Position numbers and translations under genes: made by a program. Under the pieces are notes generated by a model. The model was given only the letters and a program-made list of their open reading frames with translations. It ran no database searches and was not told where the DNA came from. DNA of 11,161 nt from Clostridia bacterium (lineage in GTDB: Bacteria; Bacillota_A; Clostridia; Oscillospirales; CAG-272): the NCBI GenBank assembly GCA_017472105.1, contig JAFUQY010000244.1:1-11161 (forward strand), in the 5' to 3' direction. Of this stretch, positions 1 to 5,537 are shown piece by piece (position 1 is the stretch's first letter; each line of letters opens with the position of its first letter).

Positions 1-1
1 C

Positions 2-82
2 CTGCTGTCCGTCCTGATCGGTCTTGCACGGGATGTATATGAAATGAAGAAAGCCCGCAAAGACGCGGAGAAAACCGAATAA
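2..82 (+). CDS. 3' end of a gene for a small membrane protein (partial)
   Basis: The only frame open from the left edge gives 26 residues and a TAA stop. They read as a short hydrophobic stretch (LLSVLIGLA) followed by a highly charged tail rich in Lys, Arg, Asp and Glu. This looks like the last membrane segment of a protein followed by a cytoplasmic tail. A good factor-independent terminator begins 8 bp after the stop, which supports a real gene end here. The family cannot be recognised from so little sequence, and the start lies outside the window. Confidence 0.6.
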   Translation: MLSVLIGLARDVYEMKKARKDAEKTE

Positions 83-89
83 CCCACCG

Positions 90-121
90 GCGCGGACACG
101 GAAAAGTCTGCGCTGTTTTTA
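90..121 (+). terminator. Rho-independent terminator of the upstream partial gene
   Basis: An 8-bp stem, GCGCGGAC (90-97) with GTCTGCGC (106-113) and one G-T wobble, encloses an 8-nt loop. It is followed by TGTTTTTA. It lies directly after the stop at 82. Confidence 0.8.
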
Positions 122-130
122 TTCCGGCGC

Positions 131-162
131 AAAAGAAAAACAGCCCCATGACAGGACTGTTT
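131..162 (-). terminator. Rho-independent terminator of the putative antitoxin RNA
   Basis: Read on the minus strand, AAACAGTCC (162-154) pairs with GGCTGTTT (145-138) with one bulged base. TTTTTCTTTT (140-131) follows. No minus-strand protein gene ends here. The terminator sits about 110 nt downstream of the promoter at 278..306, which argues that a short RNA ends here. Its 3' half is nearly the same sequence as the terminator of mazF. Confidence 0.75.
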
Positions 163-236
163 GCTCTTATGGCTGAAGCGTTCACATACACGCGGCTCCG
201 GTGTAGTGCGATCCGGAACGATGCTTCGGCTTCGGT

Positions 237-270
237 GATTAGAAAGTACATACATGTACATTATCATTGA
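237..270. repeat. Inverted partial copy of the toxin leader and start codon
   Basis: Read on the plus strand, 237-270 resembles the minus-strand toxin leader at 547-510. The shared blocks are GATTAGAAAG (perfect) and a CATG-starting 18-mer with two mismatches. The gap between them is 6 bp here and 10 bp in the toxin. Because both loci are transcribed from the minus strand, this inverted relation makes their transcripts complementary. Confidence 0.8.
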
Positions 271-277
271 CAGTATA

Positions 278-306
278 ATGATATCACATTCTTGTTCATG
301 TGTCAA
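278..306 (-). promoter_or_regulatory. Promoter of the putative antitoxin RNA
   Basis: Minus strand: a perfect -35 TTGACA (306-301), a 17-bp spacer and -10 TATCAT (283-278), preceded by TGA as an extended -10. The predicted start is about position 271. A 7-bp inverted repeat, TATCATT (283-277) and AATGATA (268-262), spans the -10 and the start region and could be an operator. Confidence 0.75.
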
Positions 307-315
307 GTGCTTCCG

Positions 316-410
316 GAAAAATCAGGCAAAAGTTTTGATACACCAGGCACAGGGAGATTTGGACAACGGCGGAGCACTACTTCCGGTGCTTCAACTCTCA
401 AAACTCTGCC
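316..410 (-). terminator. Possible terminator of the toxin mRNA (long stem)
   Basis: On the minus strand, GGCAGAGTTTTG (410-399) can pair with CAAAACTTTTGCC (337-325), with one G-U pair and one bulge. TGATTTTT (324-317) follows. The 61-nt interior contains a further small hairpin, AGCAC/GTGCT. The loop is larger than in ordinary terminators, so termination here is less certain than at the other sites. If real, it gives a toxin mRNA of about 245 nt that ends just before the antitoxin promoter. Confidence 0.42.
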
Positions 411-433
411 GGAATCAGATATGTTTCAGAAGA

Positions 434-526
434 TTACTTCTTGTCGTTCTTATAGTACATCATGATTGTGTAAATCATGGTTACAACAGCGACCGAAAGG
501 CTGAGGATATCGATGATAATGTTCAT
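434..526 (-). CDS. Small hydrophobic peptide, candidate type I toxin (30 aa)
   Basis: The ORF encodes 30 residues: MNIIID, then a membrane-spanning hydrophobic segment (about residues 7-25, ILSLSVAVVTMIYTIMMYY), then a charged tail KNDKK. This size and layout match the small holin-like or Fst/TxpA-like type I toxins of Firmicutes, although I cannot assign a named family. A textbook promoter lies at 566..594. The leader carries AGAAAG about 10 nt before the ATG and a GGAGGG about 20 nt before it, so the closer purine stretch is the likelier ribosome site. An in-frame TAG upstream rules out a longer product from a nearby start. The RNA encoded downstream (131..271) can pair with both the AGAAAG region and the start codon. 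The expected role is membrane depolarisation or growth arrest if unrepressed; this is inference. Confidence 0.68.
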   Translation of the reverse strand: MNIIIDILSLSVAVVTMIYTIMMYYKNDKK

Positions 527-565
527 GCAAAATTTATCTTTCTAATCCCTCCGTGCGGTAATGCC

Positions 566-594
566 ATTATAGCACATATTTATGGTAAATGCAA
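566..594 (-). promoter_or_regulatory. Promoter of the 30-residue peptide gene
   Basis: Minus strand: -35 TTGCAT (594-589), a 17-bp spacer, and a perfect -10 TATAAT (571-566) preceded by TGC (extended -10). The predicted start near 559 gives a leader of about 33 nt. The leader is long enough to hold both purine stretches but no other ORF. Confidence 0.8.
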
Positions 595-615
595 TACAAA
601 TGTTCACCCGCCCGC

Positions 616-653
616 AAAAGAAAAACAGCCCATGATTTCTCACGGACTGCTTT
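616..653 (-). terminator. Rho-independent terminator of mazF
   Basis: On the minus strand, AAGCAGTCC (652-644) pairs with GGCTGTTT (630-623), with one bulge and one G-T pair. TTTTTCTTTT (625-616) follows, 5 bp after the mazF stop. The segment CATGGG-CTGTTTTTCTTTTGCG is shared with the terminator at 131..162. Confidence 0.8.
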
Positions 654-657
654 CACG

Positions 658-1017
658 CTACCCCTGCCTGTTCCCGCCGAGTCCGAGACTGATGGTGATG
701 GCGTCATCCACGGCGTTCATGGTGGCGGCGTCAAGGTGACCCATTTTCTCGCCCAGCCGCTGTTTGTCGATGGTACGTACCTGCTCGAGAAGCACGACGG
801 AGTCCTTCTGAAGCCCGACCCGGTCGGCGTATATGTCAATGTGGGTGGGCAGCTTGGTTTTGCCCATGCGGGAGGTGATGGCGGCGGCGATGACGGTGGG
901 GCTGTACCGGTTTCCGACGTCGTTCTGCACGATGAGCACCGGACGGATCCCGCCCTGTTCACTGCCCACCACCGGGCTGAGATCCGCGTAATAAATATCC
1001 CCGCGCTTGATGTTCAC
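658..1017 (-). CDS. mazF: MazF/EndoA-type mRNA interferase (toxin)
   Basis: The 119-residue product closely follows Bacillus NdoA (EndoA), a sequence-specific single-strand RNA endonuclease that cleaves mRNA. It keeps the N-terminal [20 protein letters not shown] block, Arg25 and Thr48 (the catalytic pair of the family), the KLPTHI segment (55-60) and [13 protein letters not shown] (76-88). The GTG start at 1017 was chosen because it aligns with the family start and has AAAGGA 11 nt upstream. An upstream ATG at 1146 would add 43 residues with no family match. The antitoxin gene usually found directly upstream is absent: the next gene is murD, facing away. The gene therefore looks solitary. 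No clear mazF promoter was found in the 178 bp to murD. The next genes on this strand are the candidate type I pair. Confidence 0.95.
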   Translation of the reverse strand: MNIKRGDIYYADLSPVVGSEQGGIRPVLIVQNDVGNRYSPTVIAAAITSRMGKTKLPTHIDIYADRVGLQKDSVVLLEQVRTIDKQRLGEKMGHLDAATMNAVDDAITISLGLGGNRQG

Positions 1018-1133
1018 GGTTCTGTCCGTCCTTTCTTTGGGATTCCTGATCCTGTATATGAAGTATGTACCGGTTGGTTTCAGTTTATGCAGGAAGGATG
1101 GCAAAGGTGAATGCATGAATTCTGTATTGTTCA

Positions 1134-1162
1134 TTGCATTTTCCACCGTTCTGCGGTATAAT
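1134..1162 (+). promoter_or_regulatory. Promoter of the murD operon
   Basis: Plus strand: -35 TTGCAT (1134-1139), a 17-bp spacer and -10 TATAAT (1157-1162). The predicted start near 1169 gives a leader of about 27 nt that holds GGAGA before the murD ATG. Confidence 0.78.
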
Positions 1163-1195
1163 ATAGTAACAATCCATTCCTATTCGGAGACGAAG

Positions 1196-2605
1196 ATGAA
1201 AATTCAACTTGAACAATATTTTGCGGGAAAAGATGTGACGCTTCTGGGCGCGGGCGTGTCGAATATGCCGCTGGCTGAGGTATGCGCGCGGTGTGCAAAC
1301 TCCCTCACGGTGCGGGATATGAAGTCCGCGGAAGAACTCGGCGAAAACGGACGGAAGCTGACGGCGATGGGGGCTGAGATCGTGTCAGGGGACGGCTATC
1401 TCTCCGGCATCACGGGGGATCTTGTGTTCCGCTCACCCGGTATCCGTCCCGATCTGCCCGAGCTTGAAGGGAATGCCGTGCTCACCTCCGAGATGGAGCT
1501 GTTCCTCTCGTGGGAGCCGTGCCCGGTCTACGCCATCACCGGCAGTGACGGAAAAACCACCACGACGACGCTGACCTCCCTGATGCTCAAGGCGGGAATT
1601 GAAGAACCCGGACGCGGCAAAGTCTTCCTCGGCGGGAACATCGGCGAGCCGCTTCTGCACCGGTATCCGCTCATCACCGAAAACGACGCCGTTGCCGTGG
1701 AGCTCTCCTCGTTCCAGCTCATGACCATCGACGCACCCGTGGCTGTGGCGGCAATCACCAATCTCTCGCCGAACCACCTCAACTGGCACACCGGCATGGA
1801 CGAATATGTCTGGGCAAAGAAGCGCATCCTCGCTCACTGCGGCCGTACGGTGCTCAATTACGACAACGATATCACCCGCGGAATCGGGCTGGAACTTGCG
1901 GAAACTTCCACTCCTGTGACGTGGTTCTCGCTCTCTCCCATCCCGGACGGCGTTCTCCGTGACTGCGACAGCGCGGTATGGCTCGGGGACGACGTCATTT
2001 ACGCATGCGTCCCCGGGGAAGGGGTGACGGAAGTGATGCCGCGGAGTGAAATCAAGCTGCCCGGGATCCACAATACCGCCAATTACATGACTGCCGTCGC
2101 CGTGACGTGGGGCATCCCGTCCGTGGAGCAGATCCGCAAAATCGCACGTACCTTCGGCGGCGTGGAGCATCGGCTCGAATTCGTGCGCGAACTGGACGGC
2201 GTGACCTACATCAACGGCTCGATTGACTCCAGTCCCACCAGAACCGCGGCGGCGCTCTCTGCACTGAACGGACGTCCCATCGTGCTCATTGCCGGCGGAT
2301 CCGACAAGGGAATCCCGTACGAACCGCTCGCGGATGCGGTGTTTGCGTCGACTGTGCACAGCATCGTCCTCACCGGCGAAACTGCGGCAAAGGTAAAGGC
2401 GGCGCTGGAAGCCCATCCCCTGTACGGCACGCGGGATTTGAAAATTATGGAAAACGACGACTTTGCCGGAGCCGTGAACGACGCAAAATCCTGTGCAAAG
2501 CCGGGTGACACCGTGATTCTCTCGCCTGCCGCCGCATCGTTTGATAAGTTCAAAAACTTCGATGAACGCGGAAAGACGTTCAAGAAGATTGTGAATGCTT
2601 TTTAA
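1196..2605 (+). CDS. murD: UDP-N-acetylmuramoyl-L-alanine--D-glutamate ligase
   Basis: The 469-residue protein is a cytoplasmic Mur ligase that adds D-Glu to UDP-MurNAc-L-Ala using ATP. Residues 1-105 form the Rossmann-like UDP-binding domain (LLGAGVSN at 16-23). The ATP-binding P-loop is GSDGKTT (116-122) where most MurD enzymes have GTNGKTT. ELSSFQL follows at 169-175, the NLSPNHLNWH motif at 189-198, and YVWAK (204-208) holds the lysine expected to be carbamylated. The C-terminal domain has INGSIDSSPTRT (339-350), GGSDKG (367-372) and LSPAAASFDKF (442-452). The start is set by GGAGA 6 nt before the ATG and a strong promoter. The gene lies outside a cell-wall cluster and leads an operon with two peptidases, 33 bp before the next start. 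Confidence 0.95.
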   Translation: MKIQLEQYFAGKDVTLLGAGVSNMPLAEVCARCANSLTVRDMKSAEELGENGRKLTAMGAEIVSGDGYLSGITGDLVFRSPGIRPDLPELEGNAVLTSEMELFLSWEPCPVYAITGSDGKTTTTTLTSLMLKAGIEEPGRGKVFLGGNIGEPLLHRYPLITENDAVAVELSSFQLMTIDAPVAVAAITNLSPNHLNWHTGMDEYVWAKKRILAHCGRTVLNYDNDITRGIGLELAETSTPVTWFSLSPIPDGVLRDCDSAVWLGDDVIYACVPGEGVTEVMPRSEIKLPGIHNTANYMTAVAVTWGIPSVEQIRKIARTFGGVEHRLEFVRELDGVTYINGSIDSSPTRTAAALSALNGRPIVLIAGGSDKGIPYEPLADAVFASTVHSIVLTGETAAKVKAALEAHPLYGTRDLKIMENDDFAGAVNDAKSCAKPGDTVILSPAAASFDKFKNFDERGKTFKKIVNAF

Positions 2606-2638
2606 TAAAAAAATAACCCTCACAAGAAAGGACCGCAT

Positions 2639-3670
2639 ATGTTCGACTACACCACCACACTGCGCAGGCTCTGCGGGATCATGTCCATCGCGGGATACGA
2701 AAAACGGGCGGCGGATGAGATCCGTGACCTGTTCGGCTCCGCGTTCGACTCGATCACGACCGACCCTGCGCGCAACATCATCCTGCTCAAGAAATCGAAA
2801 AAGCCCGGCGTGACCGGTAAGCTCATGCTTGACGCGCACTTCGACGAGGTCGGCATGATCGTCACCGGCATCACGGACGAAGGCATGCTCCGCGTCCAGC
2901 CCATCGGCGGTATCGACTGCAAAATCCTGCCCGCATCCGATGTCTGGATCTACGCGCGCGACGGAAAGCACTACGGCGTCTTCGCATCCGTTTCTCCCCA
3001 TCTTTCCGCAAACCGCGACACCACTCCGAAGTGGGACAATCTCCTCATCGACTGCGGCTGCGAATCGAAGGAGGAGGCACAGCAGTTCGTTGAAATCGGC
3101 ACACCCGTCGGCTTCTACGGCGAAGGCGAGGAACTGCTTGACCACCGCATCACGGGCCATGCGCTTGACGACAAATCCTGCGCGGCGGGTCTGATCTGCG
3201 CGGTTGACAGAATTCCCGCGGAAGAGCTCGAATACGACGTTTACATAACCCTGTCTGCCGGGGAAGAAGTCGGCGGACGCGGTGCGGGATGTGCGGCATG
3301 GACAATTCAGCCCGATCTCGCCATCATCACCGACGTAAATTTCGCCACTACGCCCGGCGTTCAGGCGGAAGAAAGCGGCAAGCTCGGCGGCGGCCCCATG
3401 GTGTCGAAATCCGTCGTAACCGACCGCGTACTCACGAAAAATATCCTCGAGCTGGCGAAGGCGAACGAGATTCCCGTGTCCACGGTATTCGAAGTCACCG
3501 CAACCGGCACCAACAACGAATGCGTCGCGTTCATCAGGGAGGGCATCCCCACCGCGGTTGTCAGCCTTCCTCTCGCCGGCATGCATTCCTATAACGAACT
3601 CATCTCCACCGATGACGCGGAAAACTTCATTAAGCTCATCGGCAAAATCTGCACCGCGGCACAGCTCTGA
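2639..3670 (+). CDS. M42 family metallo-aminopeptidase, copy 1
   Basis: The 343-residue protein fits the M42 (FrvX/PepA-like) family of dinuclear-metal, usually dodecameric cytoplasmic aminopeptidases. Expected metal and catalytic residues are visible: His67 in DAHFDEVG, Asp177 in ALDDKS, Glu209-Glu210 in GEEVG, Asp232 in ITDVN and His316 in GMHSYNE. AAGAAAGGA precedes the ATG. It sits between murD (33 bp) and a second M42 gene (21 bp), so it is probably co-transcribed with both. The substrate cannot be read from sequence. Some relatives were annotated as endoglucanase M, but peptide hydrolysis is the established activity. Overlap with cell-wall peptide recycling is only suggested by the murD linkage. 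Confidence 0.9.
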   Translation: MFDYTTTLRRLCGIMSIAGYEKRAADEIRDLFGSAFDSITTDPARNIILLKKSKKPGVTGKLMLDAHFDEVGMIVTGITDEGMLRVQPIGGIDCKILPASDVWIYARDGKHYGVFASVSPHLSANRDTTPKWDNLLIDCGCESKEEAQQFVEIGTPVGFYGEGEELLDHRITGHALDDKSCAAGLICAVDRIPAEELEYDVYITLSAGEEVGGRGAGCAAWTIQPDLAIITDVNFATTPGVQAEESGKLGGGPMVSKSVVTDRVLTKNILELAKANEIPVSTVFEVTATGTNNECVAFIREGIPTAVVSLPLAGMHSYNELISTDDAENFIKLIGKICTAAQL

Positions 3671-3691
3671 GAAAGGAGAGAATTGAACAAT

Positions 3692-4798
3692 ATGAACCGT
3701 TTTGAATCCTATACCCCCACCGATTTTCTCCGCGAACTCTCCCTCGCGTTCGGCCCGTCCGGATGTGAAGGAAACGTCGCCGATCTCATCCGCGAGTTTG
3801 TCGCACCCTACGCAGACGAAGTCACCACCGACCGGCGCGGCACCGTGATCGCAACCTATAAAAAGCGCCGCGAAACTCCCGCATACGACTCCGACGAAGA
3901 GCCCGGAGAGGTGACCGCGCATCCCGACTGCGAAAAGCTCATGCTGTCCGCGCACATGGACGAGGTCGGCTTCATGATTAAGGCAATCGACGGCGACGGC
4001 TACCTTAAAATGACCGGCATGGCAAGCCGTGATCCCAATCTCCTCGGCGGACGCAACGTCACCGTCGGCGATGAAACCCGCAAAATCAACGGATTTGTCG
4101 GCATCAAGGCAGTTCATCAGGGCGGCGTCGGCAATTTCGATCAGCTCTACGTCGATATCGGCGCGAAAAATAAGGAAGAAGCCGAGAAATACGTCGAACC
4201 CGGCATGTTTGCGTGCCACCGTTCCGATTTCGTACGCTTCGGCCCCGGCGGTCATAAGCTCAAGGGCAAGGCAATCGACGACCGTCTCGGATGCACCGTG
4301 CTCTGCTGGGTTCTGAAGCACCTCGCTGAAACCAAAGCCGAGCTCCCGTTTGATGTGGTCTGCGCATTCACGACCTGCGAGGAAATCGGACGCTCCTCCG
4401 CACTGACCGCGGCAAACAAAATCCAGCCCGATATCGCCATCAACTTCGAAGCAACCGCAGTCGAGGACATCATCGGCGATAAGTACGGTTACGTCGCGAA
4501 GCAGGGACAGGGCGGATGCATCTCGTTCCTCGACAGAAGCTCGATCGTCAACCGTGAAATGTACGATTTTATCTTCGCGGTCGCTGAAAAATACGGCATT
4601 CCTGCACAGGCAAAGACCTATGTCTCCGGCGGAAACGACGCGGGTCCCATCCACACCAGCGGCAAGGGCGCGAAAACCGTCGTCATCTCCGCACCCGCAA
4701 GATACATCCACAGCGCGGCAAACGTCGTGGACGAACGCGATTTGTACTCCATCATCGAACTCGCGAAAGCGGCAATCAAAGAGCTCGGCAATGCATAA
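3692..4798 (+). CDS. M42 family metallo-aminopeptidase, copy 2
   Basis: The 368-residue protein is a second, clearly diverged M42 peptidase. Visible residues are His88 in SAHMDEVGF, Asp196 in AIDDRLG, Glu230-Glu231 in TCEEIG and His340 in ARYIHS. At the place of the usual metal-binding Asp (ITDVN in the neighbour) it has NFEAT, so Glu253 may replace it. An acidic insert (about residues 61-80, PAYDSDEEPGEV) is absent from the neighbour. The ATG at 3692 was preferred over a TTG at 3683: AGGAG lies 13 nt before the ATG but only 4 nt before the TTG. The paired genes could form homo- or mixed oligomers or split substrate range; this is inference. Confidence 0.88.
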   Translation: MNRFESYTPTDFLRELSLAFGPSGCEGNVADLIREFVAPYADEVTTDRRGTVIATYKKRRETPAYDSDEEPGEVTAHPDCEKLMLSAHMDEVGFMIKAIDGDGYLKMTGMASRDPNLLGGRNVTVGDETRKINGFVGIKAVHQGGVGNFDQLYVDIGAKNKEEAEKYVEPGMFACHRSDFVRFGPGGHKLKGKAIDDRLGCTVLCWVLKHLAETKAELPFDVVCAFTTCEEIGRSSALTAANKIQPDIAINFEATAVEDIIGDKYGYVAKQGQGGCISFLDRSSIVNREMYDFIFAVAEKYGIPAQAKTYVSGGNDAGPIHTSGKGAKTVVISAPARYIHSAANVVDERDLYSIIELAKAAIKELGNA

Positions 4799-4948
4799 TG
4801 CAGAATGAATTGGCAGATGTCTGCGCCGCAGGTTCATCGCCGTGAGTTTTTCTTTGGATCAGCGGCAGGAGCAAGCCCCTGCCCTACGGTTAAGACGAAC
4901 GTTTGGTCAACAAAAGCAAAGTAAAACCACACCGCGCCGCAGTTCACG

Positions 4949-5050
4949 CCTCATCCGTCACGATTTTTTGAGAAAAAACCGTGACACCTTCCCCGGCTGC
5001 GTTTGTGAAGTCGAAATTTTACGCGACTGCACGGGGAAGGCTTGCTGAGG
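4949..5050. repeat. Cruciform-forming interspersed repeat
   Basis: An outer CCTCA (4949-4953)/TGAGG (5046-5050) pair encloses two units. The first is a hairpin with arms GTCACG-A-TTTTTT (4957-4969) and AAAAAA-C-CGTGAC (4973-4985). The second is a perfect 9-bp CCTTCCCCG (4987-4995)/CGGGGAAGG (5032-5040) stem enclosing AGTCG/CGACT. The two side arms on one base stem resemble non-autonomous REP/MITE-type elements of GC-rich Clostridia. Confidence 0.7.
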
Positions 5051-5251
5051 GTGGCGTCCCGGAGCATCGCCGTGAGTAAATCACAGTTTGCGCCGCAGGC
5101 TGAAATTTATGCAGCAAATCCCGTGACACATCCCCAAGATCAGTGCCCGAAACGCCCAAACCTCGCCGCCGCAGGCTGAGTTTACCGAGGGAACTGAGTG
5201 TCCCTGACAATAAAGTGGGTTCGCTCTACTAAACAACTGCACGGGTATGGC

Positions 5252-5372
5252 GCCCGCGGCGGGCATTTTCAAGGGGAACGCTTGAACGGCCGAGATCCCT
5301 AAGAGCCCGGACGCGGAGGGTTCTTAGGCGCCCCCGCGAGGGTACAAATCCAATTGAAAAGCGGAGCTTTTC
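5252..5372. repeat. Run of five short hairpins
   Basis: In order: GCCCG/CGGGC (5252-5264), TTCAAG/CTTGAA (5268-5286), an 11-bp CCTAAGAGCCC/GGGTTCTTAGG stem with one G-T pair (5298-5328), CCC-GCGA-GGG with a GNRA-type loop (5333-5342), and a perfect GAAAAGC/GCTTTTC (5356-5372). None ends in a proper T tract. This could be a structured RNA or a nested repeat remnant. Confidence 0.55.
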
Positions 5373-5469
5373 TACCATAAATCCCTAACGCTTTAGGCAA
5401 AACAAACCGTCTTCACAAAAAAATCAGAAAATTGCTAAAAATTAGCGCAAAGAATTTCCCCCATCCCTA

Positions 5470-5497
5470 TTGAAATTTTTCAAAATTGTGCTATAAT
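5470..5497 (+). promoter_or_regulatory. Promoter of the cysteine-rich membrane peptide
   Basis: -35 TTGAAA (5470-5475), a 16-bp spacer and -10 TATAAT (5492-5497) preceded by TGC (extended -10). The predicted start near 5504 gives a leader of about 34 nt with GGAGG at 5524-5528. Confidence 0.78.
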
Positions 5498-5537
5498 AAA
5501 TACAGTCAAAACAATTCTAACATGGAGGACTATTCAC

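Larger units (their letters stand above)
131..271 (-). ncRNA. Putative small RNA antitoxin, about 141 nt
   Basis: This minus-strand segment is bounded by a near-consensus promoter (278..306) and a clear terminator (131..162), and it has no convincing ORF. Its first 35 nt hold two blocks complementary to the leader of the 30-residue peptide mRNA encoded upstream on the same strand. TCAATGATAATGTACATG (270-253) matches the antisense of codons 1-6 at 16 of 18 positions. CTTTCTAATC (246-237) is perfectly antisense to GATTAGAAAG just before the start codon. Downstream, the RNA can fold: CGTTC (220-216) pairs with GAACG, GAAG with CTTC, and an inner TCCGG/CCGGA hairpin sits within. Seen: promoter, terminator, complementarity. 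Inferred: the RNA blocks translation of the peptide. The alternative is an unrelated small RNA or a decayed copy of the toxin leader. Confidence 0.72.
4799..5469. other. Gene-free, repeat-rich intergenic region
   Basis: I see no credible gene in these 671 bp. Contents: a GGCAGG/CCTGCC hairpin (4864-4883), a cruciform repeat (4949-5050), and short direct repeats that mark decayed copies. CATCGCCGTGAGT occurs at 4835-4847 and 5065-5077. GCGCCGCAG occurs near 4823, 4934 and 5090, and GCCGCAGGCTGA at 5092-5103 and 5168-5179. CCGTGACAC occurs at 4979-4987 and 5121-5129. A run of hairpins follows (5252-5372), then an A/T-rich stretch before the next promoter. No clean terminator with a T tract was found for the murD operon, which presumably ends within this region. 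Confidence 0.7.

Noticed and set aside
267..279. TTGACA followed by TATAAT on the plus strand
   Set aside because: The two hexamers are separated by one base, so they cannot form a promoter; no fitting -35 exists 16-18 bp before the TATAAT.
254..739. A 161-residue plus-strand frame beginning at the inverted copy of the toxin start
   Set aside because: It runs antisense to the peptide gene and into mazF, has no supporting promoter, and its product has no recognisable pattern. Its first codons are explained by the inverted leader copy.
1018..1146. A 43-residue N-terminal extension of MazF
   Set aside because: The MazF family starts at the MNIKRGD block, and a ribosome site precedes the GTG at 1017; the extension has no family match.
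1433..4837. A 1134-residue minus-strand frame opposite murD and the M42 genes
   Set aside because: It is the antisense shadow of three well-supported genes in GC-rich codons, with no family motif or ribosome site.
5019..5272. Two short minus-strand frames in the intergenic region
   Set aside because: They fall in repeat sequence, overlap each other in different frames and lack ribosome sites.
4799..5537. CRISPR-like array in the repeat-rich intergenic region
   Set aside because: Repeats are short, unevenly spaced and of different types, with no uniform spacers and no cas genes nearby.
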